DNA from: an uncultured Paracoccaceae bacterium
GTDB lineage: Bacteria; Pseudomonadota; Alphaproteobacteria; Rhodobacterales; Rhodobacteraceae
DNA length: 64,000 nucleotides
Direction of reading: 5' to 3'
Assembly (NCBI GenBank): GCA_947494675.1
Contig: CANLVP010000001.1
Span: forward strand, 930,001-994,000
This document shows, piece after piece, positions 1 through 7,754 of the stretch. Below the pieces are notes generated by a model. That model ran no database searches, was not told the origin of the DNA, and worked only from the letters and a program-made list of their open reading frames with translations. The position numbers and the translations under genes are program-made. Position 1 is the first letter of the stretch, and each line of letters starts with the position of its first letter.

Positions 1-631
1 TGTCATAGCCCGGCAGGGTTGAGACCTGGCCTGCATCGGTCAGGCGCACCGATCCAGTTGGCAACAGCGTGCCGCCCGTGGCCTGCACCACGGCTGCGGG
101 GTCCTTGGCCGACAGGTCCAGCGGCGCACCGGCAAAATGCGCCTTTTCCATCGCTGCCATCGCCTTGCGACCCCATGCCGCTACCAGCGGCTGACGTAGC
201 CATGGCGGCATGATCGAGGTCTGGGCCTTGTCCCAATCCTCTGCCGTAATCTTGCGCAACACGGCGTTGACCAACCCTTTGAGGCTGCCGGTGCGCTTGT
301 TGCGGGCCACGATTTCCACATAGGCGTTCACAACACCATGTGCGGCCTCGCCCTTGCCGATCTCGGCCACGCCCAGACGCAAGGCATTGCGCACAAAAAT
401 GGGCGGGTTTTTCTTCATGTGTGGTTTGAGCAACCGGTCGGCCCGGTCCAGCCCCCGCAAGGCATCACTGGCAAGCCGCTGGGCGCGGGCGCGGTCAGGC
501 GCGCTCAACCGGTCCAAGGCACCGCCACCGATGAGTTCGGACATCAGCCGCCCCTCTGTCGTAATCTGTTGCAGAAGGTGATGGGCGGCGCGGCGCGGCG
601 CGAGGCCGGAGGTGTCGGGCTTGTCTGTCAT
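1..631 (-). CDS. rsmB: 16S rRNA (cytosine-C5)-methyltransferase RsmB, N-terminal part, runs off window
   Basis: Reading from an ATG at 629-631 towards position 1, the frame stays open to the window edge (210 codons). The visible part is the NusB-like RNA-binding domain that precedes the methyltransferase domain in RsmB/Sun proteins: it starts TDKPDTSGLAPRRAAHHLL and contains the stretches RAQRLASDALRGLDRAD, FVRNALRLGVAEI and LKGLVNAVLRKI, all NusB-fold hallmarks. The SAM-binding domain with the catalytic cysteines lies outside the window. The enzyme would methylate a cytosine of 16S rRNA (C967 in E. coli). It is divergent from the small gene at 657, leaving only about 25 bases for both starts. 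Confidence 0.85.
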   Translation of the reverse strand, partial: MTDKPDTSGLAPRRAAHHLLQQITTEGRLMSELIGGGALDRLSAPDRARAQRLASDALRGLDRADRLLKPHMKKNPPIFVRNALRLGVAEIGKGEAAHGVVNAYVEIVARNKRTGSLKGLVNAVLRKITAEDWDKAQTSIMPPWLRQPLVAAWGRKAMAAMEKAHFAGAPLDLSAKDPAAVVQATGGTLLPTGSVRLTDAGQVSTLPGYD

Positions 632-656
632 GGGATGCGGCGTATATCACTGCATC

Positions 657-833
657 ATGACCGACAAGCCATCAGACCTGCCCCCCGCCGCCCAGCGCGC
701 CCTGGCCGAGGCCGAAGAACGGCGCAAGGCGGCGCAAGCCAAAGACAGCCCGAAGGAATACGGTGGCCGCGATGGCCCCGAACCGGTGCGCTATGGCGAT
801 TGGGAGAAGAAGGGCATCGCCGTTGACTTCTAA
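657..833 (+). CDS. DUF1674 / SDHAF4-type succinate dehydrogenase assembly factor
   Basis: Protein of 58 residues with a charged, Ala/Glu/Arg-rich first half and the conserved C-terminal block containing GGRDGPEPVRYGDWEKKG and ending VDF. This block is diagnostic of DUF1674, the family of mitochondrial SDHAF4, which binds flavinylated SdhA and protects succinate dehydrogenase during assembly. I chose the ATG at 657 because the part before it (from 612) is unconserved and overlaps the rsmB start. The stop overlaps the proposed TTG start of the next gene, so the two are probably co-translated. Function is inferred from family membership. Confidence 0.8.
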   Translation: MTDKPSDLPPAAQRALAEAEERRKAAQAKDSPKEYGGRDGPEPVRYGDWEKKGIAVDF

Positions 834-1266
834 GACGGCCCGCCGTCTGACGCTGGACGATCAGGCGGGTATCATGCGGCTTTATGGCGATCTGTCCCGA
901 CGCGAGACATTTCCAAGCGGCGGCGCAGCGACGGACATTCTGCAAAGGATCATGACCCACCCCGGCACAGCATTGTTTGGGGCGCTGGAGGGTGACGCGT
1001 TGCTGGCGATGTGCACGATCCACATCATGCCCAACATGACGCGTGCCGCGCGCCCCTACGCGCTGATCGAAAACGTGGTGAGTGATGCCGATCACCGTGG
1101 CCAAGGCCATGCCCGCGCCGCGATGGAGGCTGCGATTGCCCATGCCTGGGATGCGGGCTGCTACAAGGTCATGCTGCTCAGCGGGTCAACCGATGGCCAC
1201 GGGTTTTACCCCAAGCTGGGCTTTGATGGTGACGCCAAACGCGGGTTTACCCTGCGCCGGGATTAA
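823..1266 (+). CDS. GNAT-family N-acetyltransferase
   Basis: Residues from RRLTLDDQAGIMRLYGDL onward form a GNAT fold. The acetyl-CoA pyrophosphate loop is visible as VSDADHRGQGHARAAMEAA (R-G-Q-G-H-A), followed by the beta5/alpha4 segment with GHGFYPKLGF near the C terminus, which is typical of the family. The likely start is the TTG at 823, giving 147 residues and overlapping the end of the DUF1674 gene; the in-frame ATG at 763 would add unconserved sequence inside that gene. The substrate (amine or protein N terminus) cannot be told from sequence. It converges on the gene at 1263, sharing 4 bases. Confidence 0.75.
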   Translation: MTSKTARRLTLDDQAGIMRLYGDLSRRETFPSGGAATDILQRIMTHPGTALFGALEGDALLAMCTIHIMPNMTRAARPYALIENVVSDADHRGQGHARAAMEAAIAHAWDAGCYKVMLLSGSTDGHGFYPKLGFDGDAKRGFTLRRD

Positions 1267-1625
1267 CGCAGGCGGAAGGACGCGCTGTCGCCCGCACCCT
1301 GATCGGTGGTAAAGCGCATGTCGCTGCCAGCGACCTCAACCAACTGGCAGTTATACGGGATGGGATCGCCGCCCCATGCCATCTCGCGGCAGAAGTAGCC
1401 GTTTTGCCACGACCACGTGCCGGTCACATCCCAGCCCATCGCAGAGCCTTCGATCTGGCCTGTGGGGGCCACGTCCAGTGTCAGGTTATAGAGCCGGTTG
1501 GTGAGGCTCCGGTCAGCGATCAGGGCCAAAAACTCGGATTGATCCGTCACGGCGCGGTAGTCCTGCGCCTTGGCAGGCAAGGCAAATCCAATCGCAATTG
1601 CGCAGATGGTCATAGCGGTTTTCAT
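1263..1625 (-). CDS. Small periplasmic protein of unknown function
   Basis: 120 residues. The N terminus has a clear Sec signal peptide (basic MKT, hydrophobic core, cleavage around PAKAQD). The mature part of about 100 residues contains two cysteines (in GYFCREMAW and PIPYNCQL) that could form a disulfide, and several Trp/Tyr. I do not recognise the family with certainty; small secreted proteins of this kind occur next to dapB in relatives, but no function can be assigned. It lies downstream of dapB on the same strand, separated by a hairpin, so it may have its own promoter. Confidence 0.6.
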   Translation of the reverse strand: MKTAMTICAIAIGFALPAKAQDYRAVTDQSEFLALIADRSLTNRLYNLTLDVAPTGQIEGSAMGWDVTGTWSWQNGYFCREMAWGGDPIPYNCQLVEVAGSDMRFTTDQGAGDSASFRLR

Positions 1626-1686
1626 CGTGATCCTCCTTCAACGCGGTGTTTGAAGGGGATACGCAGCAAGGCCGGAACTGGTTTAA

Positions 1687-1709
1687 TTTCGCCTCAAATA
1701 GAGGCGAAA
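1687..1709 (-). terminator. Hairpin behind dapB
   Basis: TTTCGCCTC, a five-base loop, then GAGGCGAAA: a perfect 9-bp stem just after the dapB stop. On the minus strand it is followed by an A/T-rich stretch rather than a pure U-tract, so it may act as a weak terminator or attenuator before the gene at 1625. Confidence 0.5.
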
Positions 1710-1715
1710 ACTGGC

Positions 1716-2525
1716 CTAGAGCCCCAGAACATCCATCATGTCATAATGGCCGGGTTTCTTGTCTTGGCCCCACAGCGCCGCACGAATAGCCCCGCGTGCA
1801 AACAGCGCGCGGTCAGTCGCCATATGCCGCAGCACGATCCGCTCACCAGCAGCAGCGAACATCACGTCATGCTCGCCGATGATGTCGCCACCCCGAATAG
1901 CGGTAAAGCCGATGTCGCCCTTTTTGCGCGCACCGGTGATGCCGTCGCGCCCGCTGTCGCGCACATCGTTGAGGGCCACGCCGCGCCCTTGGGCTGCAGC
2001 CTCACCCAGCATCAGGGCCGTGCCAGAAGGGGCGTCGACCTTGTGGTGGTGGTGCGCCTCGATCACCTCGATATCGAAGTCGTCATCAAGGGCGGCCGCC
2101 ACCATTTTGGTCAGCTTGGTCAGCAGGTTCACGCCCAGCGACATATTCCCAGCCCGCACGACAACCGCGTGGTGGGCGGCATGGCCGATAGCAGTGATAT
2201 CGTCATCCGTCAGGCCCGTGGTGCCGATCACATGCACCGCACGTGCCTGTGCCGCCAGTTCCGAAAACGCGACCGTCGCGGCAGGCGAGGTAAAGTCGAT
2301 CACCGCCTGCGCCTGCGCAAAAGCGGGCAGTGGATCATCGGTGACAGTCACGCCGATGGCGGTGCCCCCCATGGCGGTGCCCACGTCCTGGCCGACCCAA
2401 TCGTGGCCAGGCCGTTCCAATGCAGCAACCAACCGGGCCTTATCGCTTTCGCCGATCAGCTTGATCAGCGTCTGACCCATGCGGCCAGAGGCCCCTGTCA
2501 CCACGATGCCCGGTAAATCTGTCAT
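1716..2525 (-). CDS. dapB: 4-hydroxy-tetrahydrodipicolinate reductase
   Basis: 269 residues, normal length for DapB. It reduces 4-hydroxy-tetrahydrodipicolinate to tetrahydrodipicolinate with NAD(P)H in the diaminopimelate/lysine pathway, in the cytoplasm. The nucleotide-binding loop is GASGRMGQ at residues 11-18. The active-site signature [15 protein letters not shown] spans residues 156-170, with the catalytic His and Lys and the substrate-binding GTA. It follows the kinase gene at 2554-3090 on the same strand with a 28-base gap carrying an AAGGAA ribosome-binding site, so the two probably share a transcript. Confidence 0.95.
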   Translation of the reverse strand: MTDLPGIVVTGASGRMGQTLIKLIGESDKARLVAALERPGHDWVGQDVGTAMGGTAIGVTVTDDPLPAFAQAQAVIDFTSPAATVAFSELAAQARAVHVIGTTGLTDDDITAIGHAAHHAVVVRAGNMSLGVNLLTKLTKMVAAALDDDFDIEVIEAHHHHKVDAPSGTALMLGEAAAQGRGVALNDVRDSGRDGITGARKKGDIGFTAIRGGDIIGEHDVMFAAAGERIVLRHMATDRALFARGAIRAALWGQDKKPGHYDMMDVLGL

Positions 2526-2553
2526 TGGTCCGTTCCTTATGCGTTGCGATGTC

Positions 2554-3090
2554 TTAGCCCGGCGCGCCGGGCGTGGAAAGAGATTGCGGTGAAGCGGGAT
2601 CGCCCGCGTGGACTACGACGTGGAAGCCTTCATCCGCAGTCGGCGGCACAAAGTGCCGGACGATTTCGTCAAACTGCGCATCTGTCGCGGCAAAGGGATG
2701 ATCCCCTTGGGCATTGCGGGCGCGCAGCCGGGCACGGCACAGATCGTCGGGCACATCCAGCAGGTGCATCCGATGCACCACATCTGTCTGCGCAACGATC
2801 TGACGCAACCACGCCCGCGTTTCCACCGTGTTGGCCGGAAAGTCGAGGACGACGCTTTGCCCCGCGTTCAACAAGGCCACCACATGCGGCCCCATGACAC
2901 CACGCAAACGGTTTGCCGCCTGAACGTAGTCGCGGATCGATGTGATCTGACCCTCGTAAAGCGCGGCCAACCAATCATCCTCGGCGATCACCACCGCGTT
3001 GTCGCGCTTGGCCAAGGCCCGCGCCATCGTCGATTTCCCAGCGGCGATCTTGCCGCAGAACATATGAAGTCTTGTCGTCTCAGAGGTCAT
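2554..3090 (-). CDS. P-loop NTPase / small-molecule kinase-like protein
   Basis: 178 residues. Walker A motif [10 protein letters not shown] lies at residues 12-21, a Walker-B-like hydrophobic strand VVLDFPANT in the middle, and an arginine-rich lid ([16 protein letters not shown]) near residue 135. This resembles zeta-toxin/chloramphenicol-phosphotransferase-like AAA_33 kinases. The substrate is unknown. I chose the ATG at 3090 ([10 protein letters not shown]) over one 39 bases upstream because the extra residues are basic and unconserved. It is probably transcribed with dapB. No antitoxin-like partner is adjacent, so a toxin role is not supported. Confidence 0.65.
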   Translation of the reverse strand: MTSETTRLHMFCGKIAAGKSTMARALAKRDNAVVIAEDDWLAALYEGQITSIRDYVQAANRLRGVMGPHVVALLNAGQSVVLDFPANTVETRAWLRQIVAQTDVVHRMHLLDVPDDLCRARLRARNAQGDHPFAATDAQFDEIVRHFVPPTADEGFHVVVHAGDPASPQSLSTPGAPG

Positions 3091-3128
3091 GAAAACCACC
3101 CTTCGTTTTGGCGCTCGCAGCGCCCGCA

Positions 3129-3216
3129 TTGTTCAAAAAGTCACGCCACCCGGCCCGGTCCACTCAGGCCGGGAGAGTAATTCGCATCCGCGCCACGCGG
3201 GCAGGTTTTTGAACAC
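3129..3216. repeat. Structured intergenic segment with nested inverted repeats
   Basis: Between the divergent kinase and rbfA genes. Outer arms GTTCAAAAA (3131-3139) and TTTTTGAAC (3206-3214) are exact inverted repeats. Inside lies a GC stem CCCGGCC (3149-3155) / GGCCGGG (3167-3173) and a shorter CCGC/GCGG stem around 3188-3201. The layout could be a small structured RNA, a leader for rbfA or a regulator site. It does not fold as a tRNA by eye. Confidence 0.4.
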
Positions 3217-3333
3217 AGGTTTTCATGCGGCGATCTTTGCCAGACCCGGCGCACCCCGTCCAGATCACCCGTGATGCGGCGGCGGGGACAGTCGCACCTT
3301 GGCAACAGCCCGCCAAACCCTTAGGTGAGCGGC

Positions 3334-3729
3334 ATGGCTAAGAACCGATCTTCCGAAGGGCGCGGGCCCTCTCAACGGCAGTTGCGCGTGGGCGAATTGA
3401 TCCGCCGCCGCCTGTCCGAGCTTTTGCAGCGGGGCGAAATCCACGACCCCGATCTGGAACGCATGTCCATCACCGTGGGCGAGGTGCGCTGCTCCCCCGA
3501 CCTGAGCGTTGCGACCGCCTATCTGCTGCCGCTGGGTGGCGAGGGCAAGGAAGAGATGTTGGCGCTCTTGCGCAAGAACCGCCACGAGATCAGGCGCGAG
3601 GTCGGCAAAGCCCTGTCGATCAAGTTCACGCCCGAAGTCCGGTTTCAGATCGACGACACCTTCGACCGCATGGAAGCGACCCGCAAATTGTTCGAGGATG
3701 ACCACATCCGTCAGGATCTGGACGACTAA
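3334..3729 (+). CDS. rbfA: Ribosome-binding factor A
   Basis: 131 residues from the ATG at 3334, which has AGGTGAG four bases upstream; a GTG at 3325 is possible but is part of that ribosome-binding site. RbfA is a KH-fold factor for late 30S maturation and 16S rRNA 5' end processing. Family features seen are the N-terminal RQLRVGELIRRRLSELL, the central DPDLERMSITVGEVRCSPDLSVATAYL and the C-terminal PEVRFQIDDTFDRMEA. The stop TAA overlaps the ATG of the next gene by one base. Confidence 0.93.
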   Translation: MAKNRSSEGRGPSQRQLRVGELIRRRLSELLQRGEIHDPDLERMSITVGEVRCSPDLSVATAYLLPLGGEGKEEMLALLRKNRHEIRREVGKALSIKFTPEVRFQIDDTFDRMEATRKLFEDDHIRQDLDD

Positions 3730-4439
3730 TGCGCGCGCTTTGGGTCATTGCAGCACTCTGGGCCAGCCCAGTGGCGGCTGTGACCTGCGAAGACCTGACG
3801 TTTGAGGGCCATAGCCTCACCGCCTGCACCGTAGACGCGCAGGAAGACCTGCGGCTGTTCCATAGCGACGCTGATGGCGCCGTCTTAGGCGGATTTCGCG
3901 CGGTTGAAGGGTTTGCGGGCGGCACGCTCGCCTTTGCGATGAACGCAGGCATGTACCATGACGACCGCGCACCCGTGGGGTTTTACCGCGAAAACGGCGT
4001 GGAAACGCAGCGCCTGATCACCTCGGACGGGCCCGGCAACTTTGGCCTGCTGCCCAATGGTGTGTTTTGCTTTGGCGATGGCGCTGCGCGGGTGATTGAG
4101 ACCTTTGCATTTGCCGACCAAAACCCCGCCTGCCCCTATGCGACGCAATCGGGACCGATGCTGGTGATCGATGGCACGCTGCATCCCCGGTTTATCCCAG
4201 ACGGGAGCTCAAAATTCATCCGCAACGGCGTTGGCACTACCGGCGACGGCAGCCAAGCCGTCTTTGTTATTGCCAACGATCCGATCAATTTCCACACCTT
4301 CGGCCGCGTGTTCCGCGATGTTTTGGGCCTTCCGCAGGCATTATACTTTGACGGCAAGGTTAGCCGCCTTTATGCGCCAGAACTCGACCGGTCGGACTTT
4401 GGTTTCCAGCTCGGTCCGATTGTGGGTGTTGTGGAATAA
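3729..4439 (+). CDS. Exported DUF2233 / phosphodiester glycosidase-family protein
   Basis: 236 residues with a short signal peptide (LWVIAALWASPVAAVTC). The NAGPA/DUF2233 fold is recognised from FAMNAGMYHDDRAPVGFY, the SGPMLV segment and LYFDGKVSRLYAPE near the C terminus. The family includes the mammalian uncovering enzyme and bacterial phosphodiester glycosidases; the bacterial substrate is unknown. The start overlaps the rbfA stop, indicating translational coupling. In relatives truB usually follows; here an insertion separates them. Confidence 0.8.
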   Translation: MRALWVIAALWASPVAAVTCEDLTFEGHSLTACTVDAQEDLRLFHSDADGAVLGGFRAVEGFAGGTLAFAMNAGMYHDDRAPVGFYRENGVETQRLITSDGPGNFGLLPNGVFCFGDGAARVIETFAFADQNPACPYATQSGPMLVIDGTLHPRFIPDGSSKFIRNGVGTTGDGSQAVFVIANDPINFHTFGRVFRDVLGLPQALYFDGKVSRLYAPELDRSDFGFQLGPIVGVVE

Positions 4440-4446
4440 CTGAACA

Positions 4447-4466
4447 GCCCGGCAATTGAACCGGGC
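4447..4466 (+). terminator. Hairpin after the DUF2233 gene
   Basis: GCCCGG, eight-base loop, CCGGGC, a few bases past the stop codon. No T-run follows, so Rho-independent termination is uncertain. It marks the edge of the conserved rbfA block before the AT-richer segment. Confidence 0.4.
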
Positions 4467-4537
4467 CGCAAACACCTATGAACTATCCTTGACCAAAGTT
4501 CGCACGCAACTGCTCTGATGGAATTTTCCCGTGACGG

Positions 4538-4927
4538 TCAAACAAAGCCGACTTTGAAGGCTAACCATTCCTTCGGGCGCAGGCCGCCATTTTGGCTCTC
4601 TTTCCGAATTTTCCTAGCGACGTGAAGCCGACGGCTCCGCAACTTTGAACCCCTAACCGGACGGAACCGCCGGTAGCAAACTTTTGGAATTCGACTTAAG
4701 CAGAGCGTTGCTGGCGCCCAATTCCGCACGGCCATTGCAGCATCCCTCATGTTTGCATGCAGGGTTGGCCCATCGTTGCGTGCAATGCTCTCTGGCAAAC
4801 CGTCGCTCGAGACCAATTGAGACGCGAGGTATTGATAGATCGAGAGTGAGCTTTCCGTGACGGCATCTACTCTGTCTGGAATGTTCGCCCCTGTTTCATT
4901 CATTTGAATTGTTGTATTTTTGCTCAT
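4538..4927 (-). CDS. Unrecognised 129-residue protein
   Basis: Start ATG at 4927 has a perfect ribosome-binding site AAGGAGGT (4934-4941). The N-terminal half (MSKNTTIQMNETG... through SIYQYLASQLVSSDGLPESI to MRDAAMAVRNW) looks like an acidic, helical soluble protein. The C-terminal part after residue 67 is rich in Arg/Lys/Cys and looks compositionally different, so an old frameshift or an eroded C terminus is possible. No signal peptide or membrane segment is seen. Its start lies one base after the stop of the 47-codon gene upstream, so the pair is translationally coupled. I do not recognise the family. Base composition is lower in GC than the flanking genes. Confidence 0.45.
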   Translation of the reverse strand: MSKNTTIQMNETGANIPDRVDAVTESSLSIYQYLASQLVSSDGLPESIARNDGPTLHANMRDAAMAVRNWAPATLCLSRIPKVCYRRFRPVRGSKLRSRRLHVARKIRKESQNGGLRPKEWLAFKVGFV

Positions 4928-4928
4928 C

Positions 4929-5072
4929 TCAGAACCTCCTTGAGCCAGGTGAGAAACCAACTTTTGCTGAAAACGATCTTGCAGGCCGCACGACAATCGC
5001 GCGCAATTTCGCTTGAACTCTTGCCGCAGTTTCCTCGCGACTGATCACATTCTTCTGAACCATGAAAATCAC
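4929..5072 (-). CDS. Small unrecognised 47-residue protein, coupled to the gene at 4538
   Basis: GTG start at 5072 with AAGGAGGAG six bases upstream (5079-5087), one of the strongest ribosome-binding sites in this segment; an in-frame ATG follows at 5063. The product begins MIFMVQKNVISREE and continues with a basic helix (AARVQAKLRAIVVRPARS). It ends at 4929, one base before the next ATG, and the next ribosome-binding site lies inside its last codons. This arrangement supports a real two-gene operon. A toxin-antitoxin or regulator pair is conceivable, but there is no recognisable domain to support it. Confidence 0.45.
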   Translation of the reverse strand: MIFMVQKNVISREETAARVQAKLRAIVVRPARSFSAKVGFSPGSRRF

Positions 5073-5417
5073 AATTTTCTCCTCCTTAGTTTTTCAGAGA
5101 TGGACGCGTGCTTGGCGCCTACCTCTCTCGAATCGTATATCACAAATTCTCGAAGTTGGGAAATAGAAATTCGAGAGTCTCGAACTTTACAGCTGGAGTC
5201 TGGCCTAAACCACCCGACAGGATCGCGCTTCCCGCTGCGATAACCGCTGTCGCGCTGCGCATCCACTGAAATGCTTCTCTTGCTTGCGCGACGTGAAGTC
5301 GAAAACTTGCAAAATGCGAGTGAACTATTGCATCAAGGCTTTAGATGTCGCTTTAGCCAAGCAAATGAACACGATCACGATACAGGCTTCTGCCCTGGAA
5401 AACTCGAAGTTGGAAAA
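5073..5417. promoter_or_regulatory. Gene-free divergent region with repeated TCTCGAA motifs
   Basis: About 345 bases between the divergent unrecognised genes. TCTCGAA occurs at 5126-5132, 5148-5154 and 5178-5184, and its inverse TTCGAGA at 5170-5176; the last two form a perfect 15-bp palindrome with a one-base centre. The first three positions are spaced 22 bp apart. A 29-bp segment at 5149-5177 recurs imperfectly (24 of 29 matches) at 5403-5431, where it contains the ATG at 5418. This looks like an operator cluster, possibly for the protein encoded at 5418. Confidence 0.4.
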
Positions 5418-6272
5418 ATGAAATTAGAGAAACTCGACGCAACATCGGTTATCAACGTGATTGATCTGGTCGCTGTATTCACAGGAGAAAGTCGCCGGAA
5501 TGTGCTCGAGATGGTCACGCCACTACGGATTAGCGCATCATCACTGAGCAAACGAAAATCTTTTCCCGACAGCTTTCTGGCTGACCTCGAGGGGTTCATT
5601 ATTACGCTTCCACGAGAAGCGCGCGCAGCGATCGCGGCCTATGTGACCACAATTACCGACGCGAAACAGCCCACACTTAACAACGACTTCGCCGAATGGA
5701 TCGATGCCAAAGATGTCACTAGCCAAGACTTCGTGGATCGGTGCGCAAATGAAAATGGGCACTATCTCATATTTCGCAGTCCTGCAGAGCGCCAACTCGA
5801 AATCGCAGATATGACGATCAATTTCGATACCCAACGGAATATACTTCCACACTTCGAAACAACATTTTATCGTGGCGACGACGCTTTTAGCATTATCAAG
5901 GGACAGATCTTTCAAATGGGCAGCTACGTCCACGCGATCGGCAAAGTTCTCAACAATCCTGGTATGCGCTTCTCCAAGTTAAGGCCCTATACCCGACCGA
6001 ACGGTTGTACAGACATGTATGGCATCCGGCTTGGCAAATCCCAAGACGGCAACCTGCCCTACGCGCACATGATCTATTGCTATCAACTTCGCCGACGCCG
6101 CAGTTTTAGTACGGTAAGGAAGATTTTGTCGGTTACTCATCCATATGATGACGACGGTAATGTTGTGAATCTCCTATCTGAAGAGATTGACACAATCGGT
6201 GAAATTCTCCGCCTTATCGCCCCAACGGGCCTGAAGGAAAATGGACTTGTAGCCGAGTTCTTTGGGGCTTGA
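5418..6272 (+). CDS. Unrecognised 284-residue protein, possibly a DNA-binding regulator
   Basis: Start chosen at the ATG at 5418 (GGAAAA upstream; the sequence looks domain-like from MKLEKLDATSVINVIDLV). An in-frame ATG at 5271 would add 49 residues without an obvious ribosome-binding site. Residues 1-60 could hold a helix-turn-helix-like domain (RRNVLEMVTPLRISASSLSK). The rest is a mixed alpha/beta domain with FETTFYRGDDAFSIIKGQIF and YAHMIYCYQLRRRRSF. No enzyme motif, signal peptide or membrane helix is seen. AT-richer composition and placement between DUF2233 and truB suggest acquisition by transfer. Function not assigned. Confidence 0.5.
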   Translation: MKLEKLDATSVINVIDLVAVFTGESRRNVLEMVTPLRISASSLSKRKSFPDSFLADLEGFIITLPREARAAIAAYVTTITDAKQPTLNNDFAEWIDAKDVTSQDFVDRCANENGHYLIFRSPAERQLEIADMTINFDTQRNILPHFETTFYRGDDAFSIIKGQIFQMGSYVHAIGKVLNNPGMRFSKLRPYTRPNGCTDMYGIRLGKSQDGNLPYAHMIYCYQLRRRRSFSTVRKILSVTHPYDDDGNVVNLLSEEIDTIGEILRLIAPTGLKENGLVAEFFGA

Positions 6273-6339
6273 GGAAGCCCCGTTGACCTCGCCACTGCGG
6301 CTCACTAGCTAGGCGGAAATTTAGCAAGCGAGGCGGCAA

Positions 6340-7248
6340 ATGGCGCGCAGGAAAAAAGGCCGGGATATTTCGGGGTGGCTGGTGGTGGATAAGCCCGCGG
6401 GGATCACCTCGACCGCTGTCGTCAACAAGGTCCGCTGGGCGCTTGAGGCCAAGAAGGCCGGACACGCGGGCACTTTGGACCCCGAAGCGACGGGCGTATT
6501 GGCCGTGGCGCTGGGCGAGGCGACAAAGACGGTGCCCTACATCACCGACGCGCTGAAGGCCTACCAATTCACCGTGCGGCTGGGGCAAGCGACCAACACC
6601 GACGACGCCGAAGGCGAAGTGATCGCGACCAGTGATGCGCGCCCCTCGGACGATGAGATCAAAGCCGCCCTTGGTGGATTTGTCGGCGATATCATGCAGG
6701 TGCCGCCGCAGTTTTCCGCGGTCAAAATCGATGGCGAGCGTGCCTACAAACGCGCCCGCGATGGCGAAGAGATGGAGATCGCGGCTCGCCCCCTTTGGGT
6801 TGAGGAACTGCTGCTGGTGGATCGCCCCGATGCCGATCACGTCACGCTTGAGATGACGTGCGGCAAGGGCGGCTATGTCCGCTCAATCGCCCGCGATTTG
6901 GGAGCAAAGCTGGGCTGTCACGGTCATGTGCGCGAATTGCGCCGCGTCTGGTCCGGGCCGTTTGATGCCACGGATGGTGTGACGCTGGATCAGGTCGACG
7001 CAGAGGCGCGCACGCCTGCGCTTGATGCCCGTCTCTTACCGCTTGAGGTGGGTCTGACCGACCTGCCCGAAGTGCGCTGCCTTGCCGAAAGCGTCGCCAA
7101 ATTGCGCAACGGCAACCCGGCAGAAGTGATCGCGTCAGACGCCAACTACGGTGATGAGGTCTGGGCCTCTTACGATGGGCAGGCCGTGGCCGTGGGGCAG
7201 TATCTGGGCGGCAAGATCCAACCCAGCCGGGTGTTTGTCACCGGATGA
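6340..7248 (+). CDS. truB: tRNA pseudouridine(55) synthase
   Basis: 302 residues. Catalytic motif [12 protein letters not shown] with Asp47 as nucleophile; [12 protein letters not shown] at the N terminus and the [15 protein letters not shown] motif near residue 124 are also diagnostic. It makes the T-loop pseudouridine of tRNAs. The C-terminal PUA-like part is present. The start ATG is preceded by a GAGGCGG-like ribosome-binding site. The stop overlaps the next gene as ATGA, starting a tight three-gene run (truB, DUF1643, hydrolase). Confidence 0.96.
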   Translation: MARRKKGRDISGWLVVDKPAGITSTAVVNKVRWALEAKKAGHAGTLDPEATGVLAVALGEATKTVPYITDALKAYQFTVRLGQATNTDDAEGEVIATSDARPSDDEIKAALGGFVGDIMQVPPQFSAVKIDGERAYKRARDGEEMEIAARPLWVEELLLVDRPDADHVTLEMTCGKGGYVRSIARDLGAKLGCHGHVRELRRVWSGPFDATDGVTLDQVDAEARTPALDARLLPLEVGLTDLPEVRCLAESVAKLRNGNPAEVIASDANYGDEVWASYDGQAVAVGQYLGGKIQPSRVFVTG

Positions 7249-7754
7249 TCGTGCGGAAACACCAATCCGACACGGCGCGCTCAACCGCGACCTATTCGGA
7301 TTGTGAGACCTACCGATATGCGCTGACGCGGCACTGGGGCGACGGGCCAAAACTGCTATATGTGATGCTGAACCCGTCCAAAGCGACGGAGTTGGCCAAT
7401 GACCCCACAGTTGAACGCTGCGAGCGGCGGGCGCGCACCTTGGGGTATGGGGCGTTCCAGGTTACCAACATCTTTGCGCTGCGCGAAACCGATCCGCATC
7501 AGATGCGCAAACATGCTGCCCCAAACGGCCCCGATAATGATGCGGCATTGCGCCAGGGCGCGGCCTGGGCCGATCACATTCTGGCCGCCTGGGGCACCCA
7601 TGGGGCGCATCAGGGGCGCGGTCCAGCAGTTGCGCAGATTTTGCGTGACACGGGCCAGCCGCTTTTCCATCTTGGGCTGACCAAAGACGGGCATCCGCGC
7701 CATCCGCTTTACATGGCCTATGCCCAACCCTTGATCCGGTGGAACGATGATTGA
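7245..7754 (+). CDS. DUF1643-family protein
   Basis: 169 residues. The family is recognised by [27 protein letters not shown] near the N terminus and [14 protein letters not shown] after it; the C terminus has [19 protein letters not shown]1643 proteins are soluble, of unknown function, often near tRNA-modification or DNA-metabolism genes. Overlaps truB by four bases and the following hydrolase by eight, so translational coupling is likely. The repeated conserved Asn/Asp/Arg/His suggest an enzyme, but no reaction is known to me. Confidence 0.8.
   Translation: MIVRKHQSDTARSTATYSDCETYRYALTRHWGDGPKLLYVMLNPSKATELANDPTVERCERRARTLGYGAFQVTNIFALRETDPHQMRKHAAPNGPDNDAALRQGAAWADHILAAWGTHGAHQGRGPAVAQILRDTGQPLFHLGLTKDGHPRHPLYMAYAQPLIRWNDD

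Noticed and set aside
1404-2516. 370-codon plus-strand frame
   Set aside because: Antisense shadow of dapB; composition is His/Arg/Gln-rich and shows no domain.
2554-3090. Zeta-toxin type toxin
   Set aside because: Walker A kinase fold fits in general, but no antitoxin gene is adjacent and it is cotranscribed with dapB.
3129-3216. tRNA gene
   Set aside because: Stem-loops present but no T-loop, anticodon arm or acceptor end that fits a cloverleaf on either strand.
4440-6339. Prophage or insertion-sequence remnant
   Set aside because: Foreign-looking, but no transposase, integrase, terminal inverted repeats or target duplication could be found.
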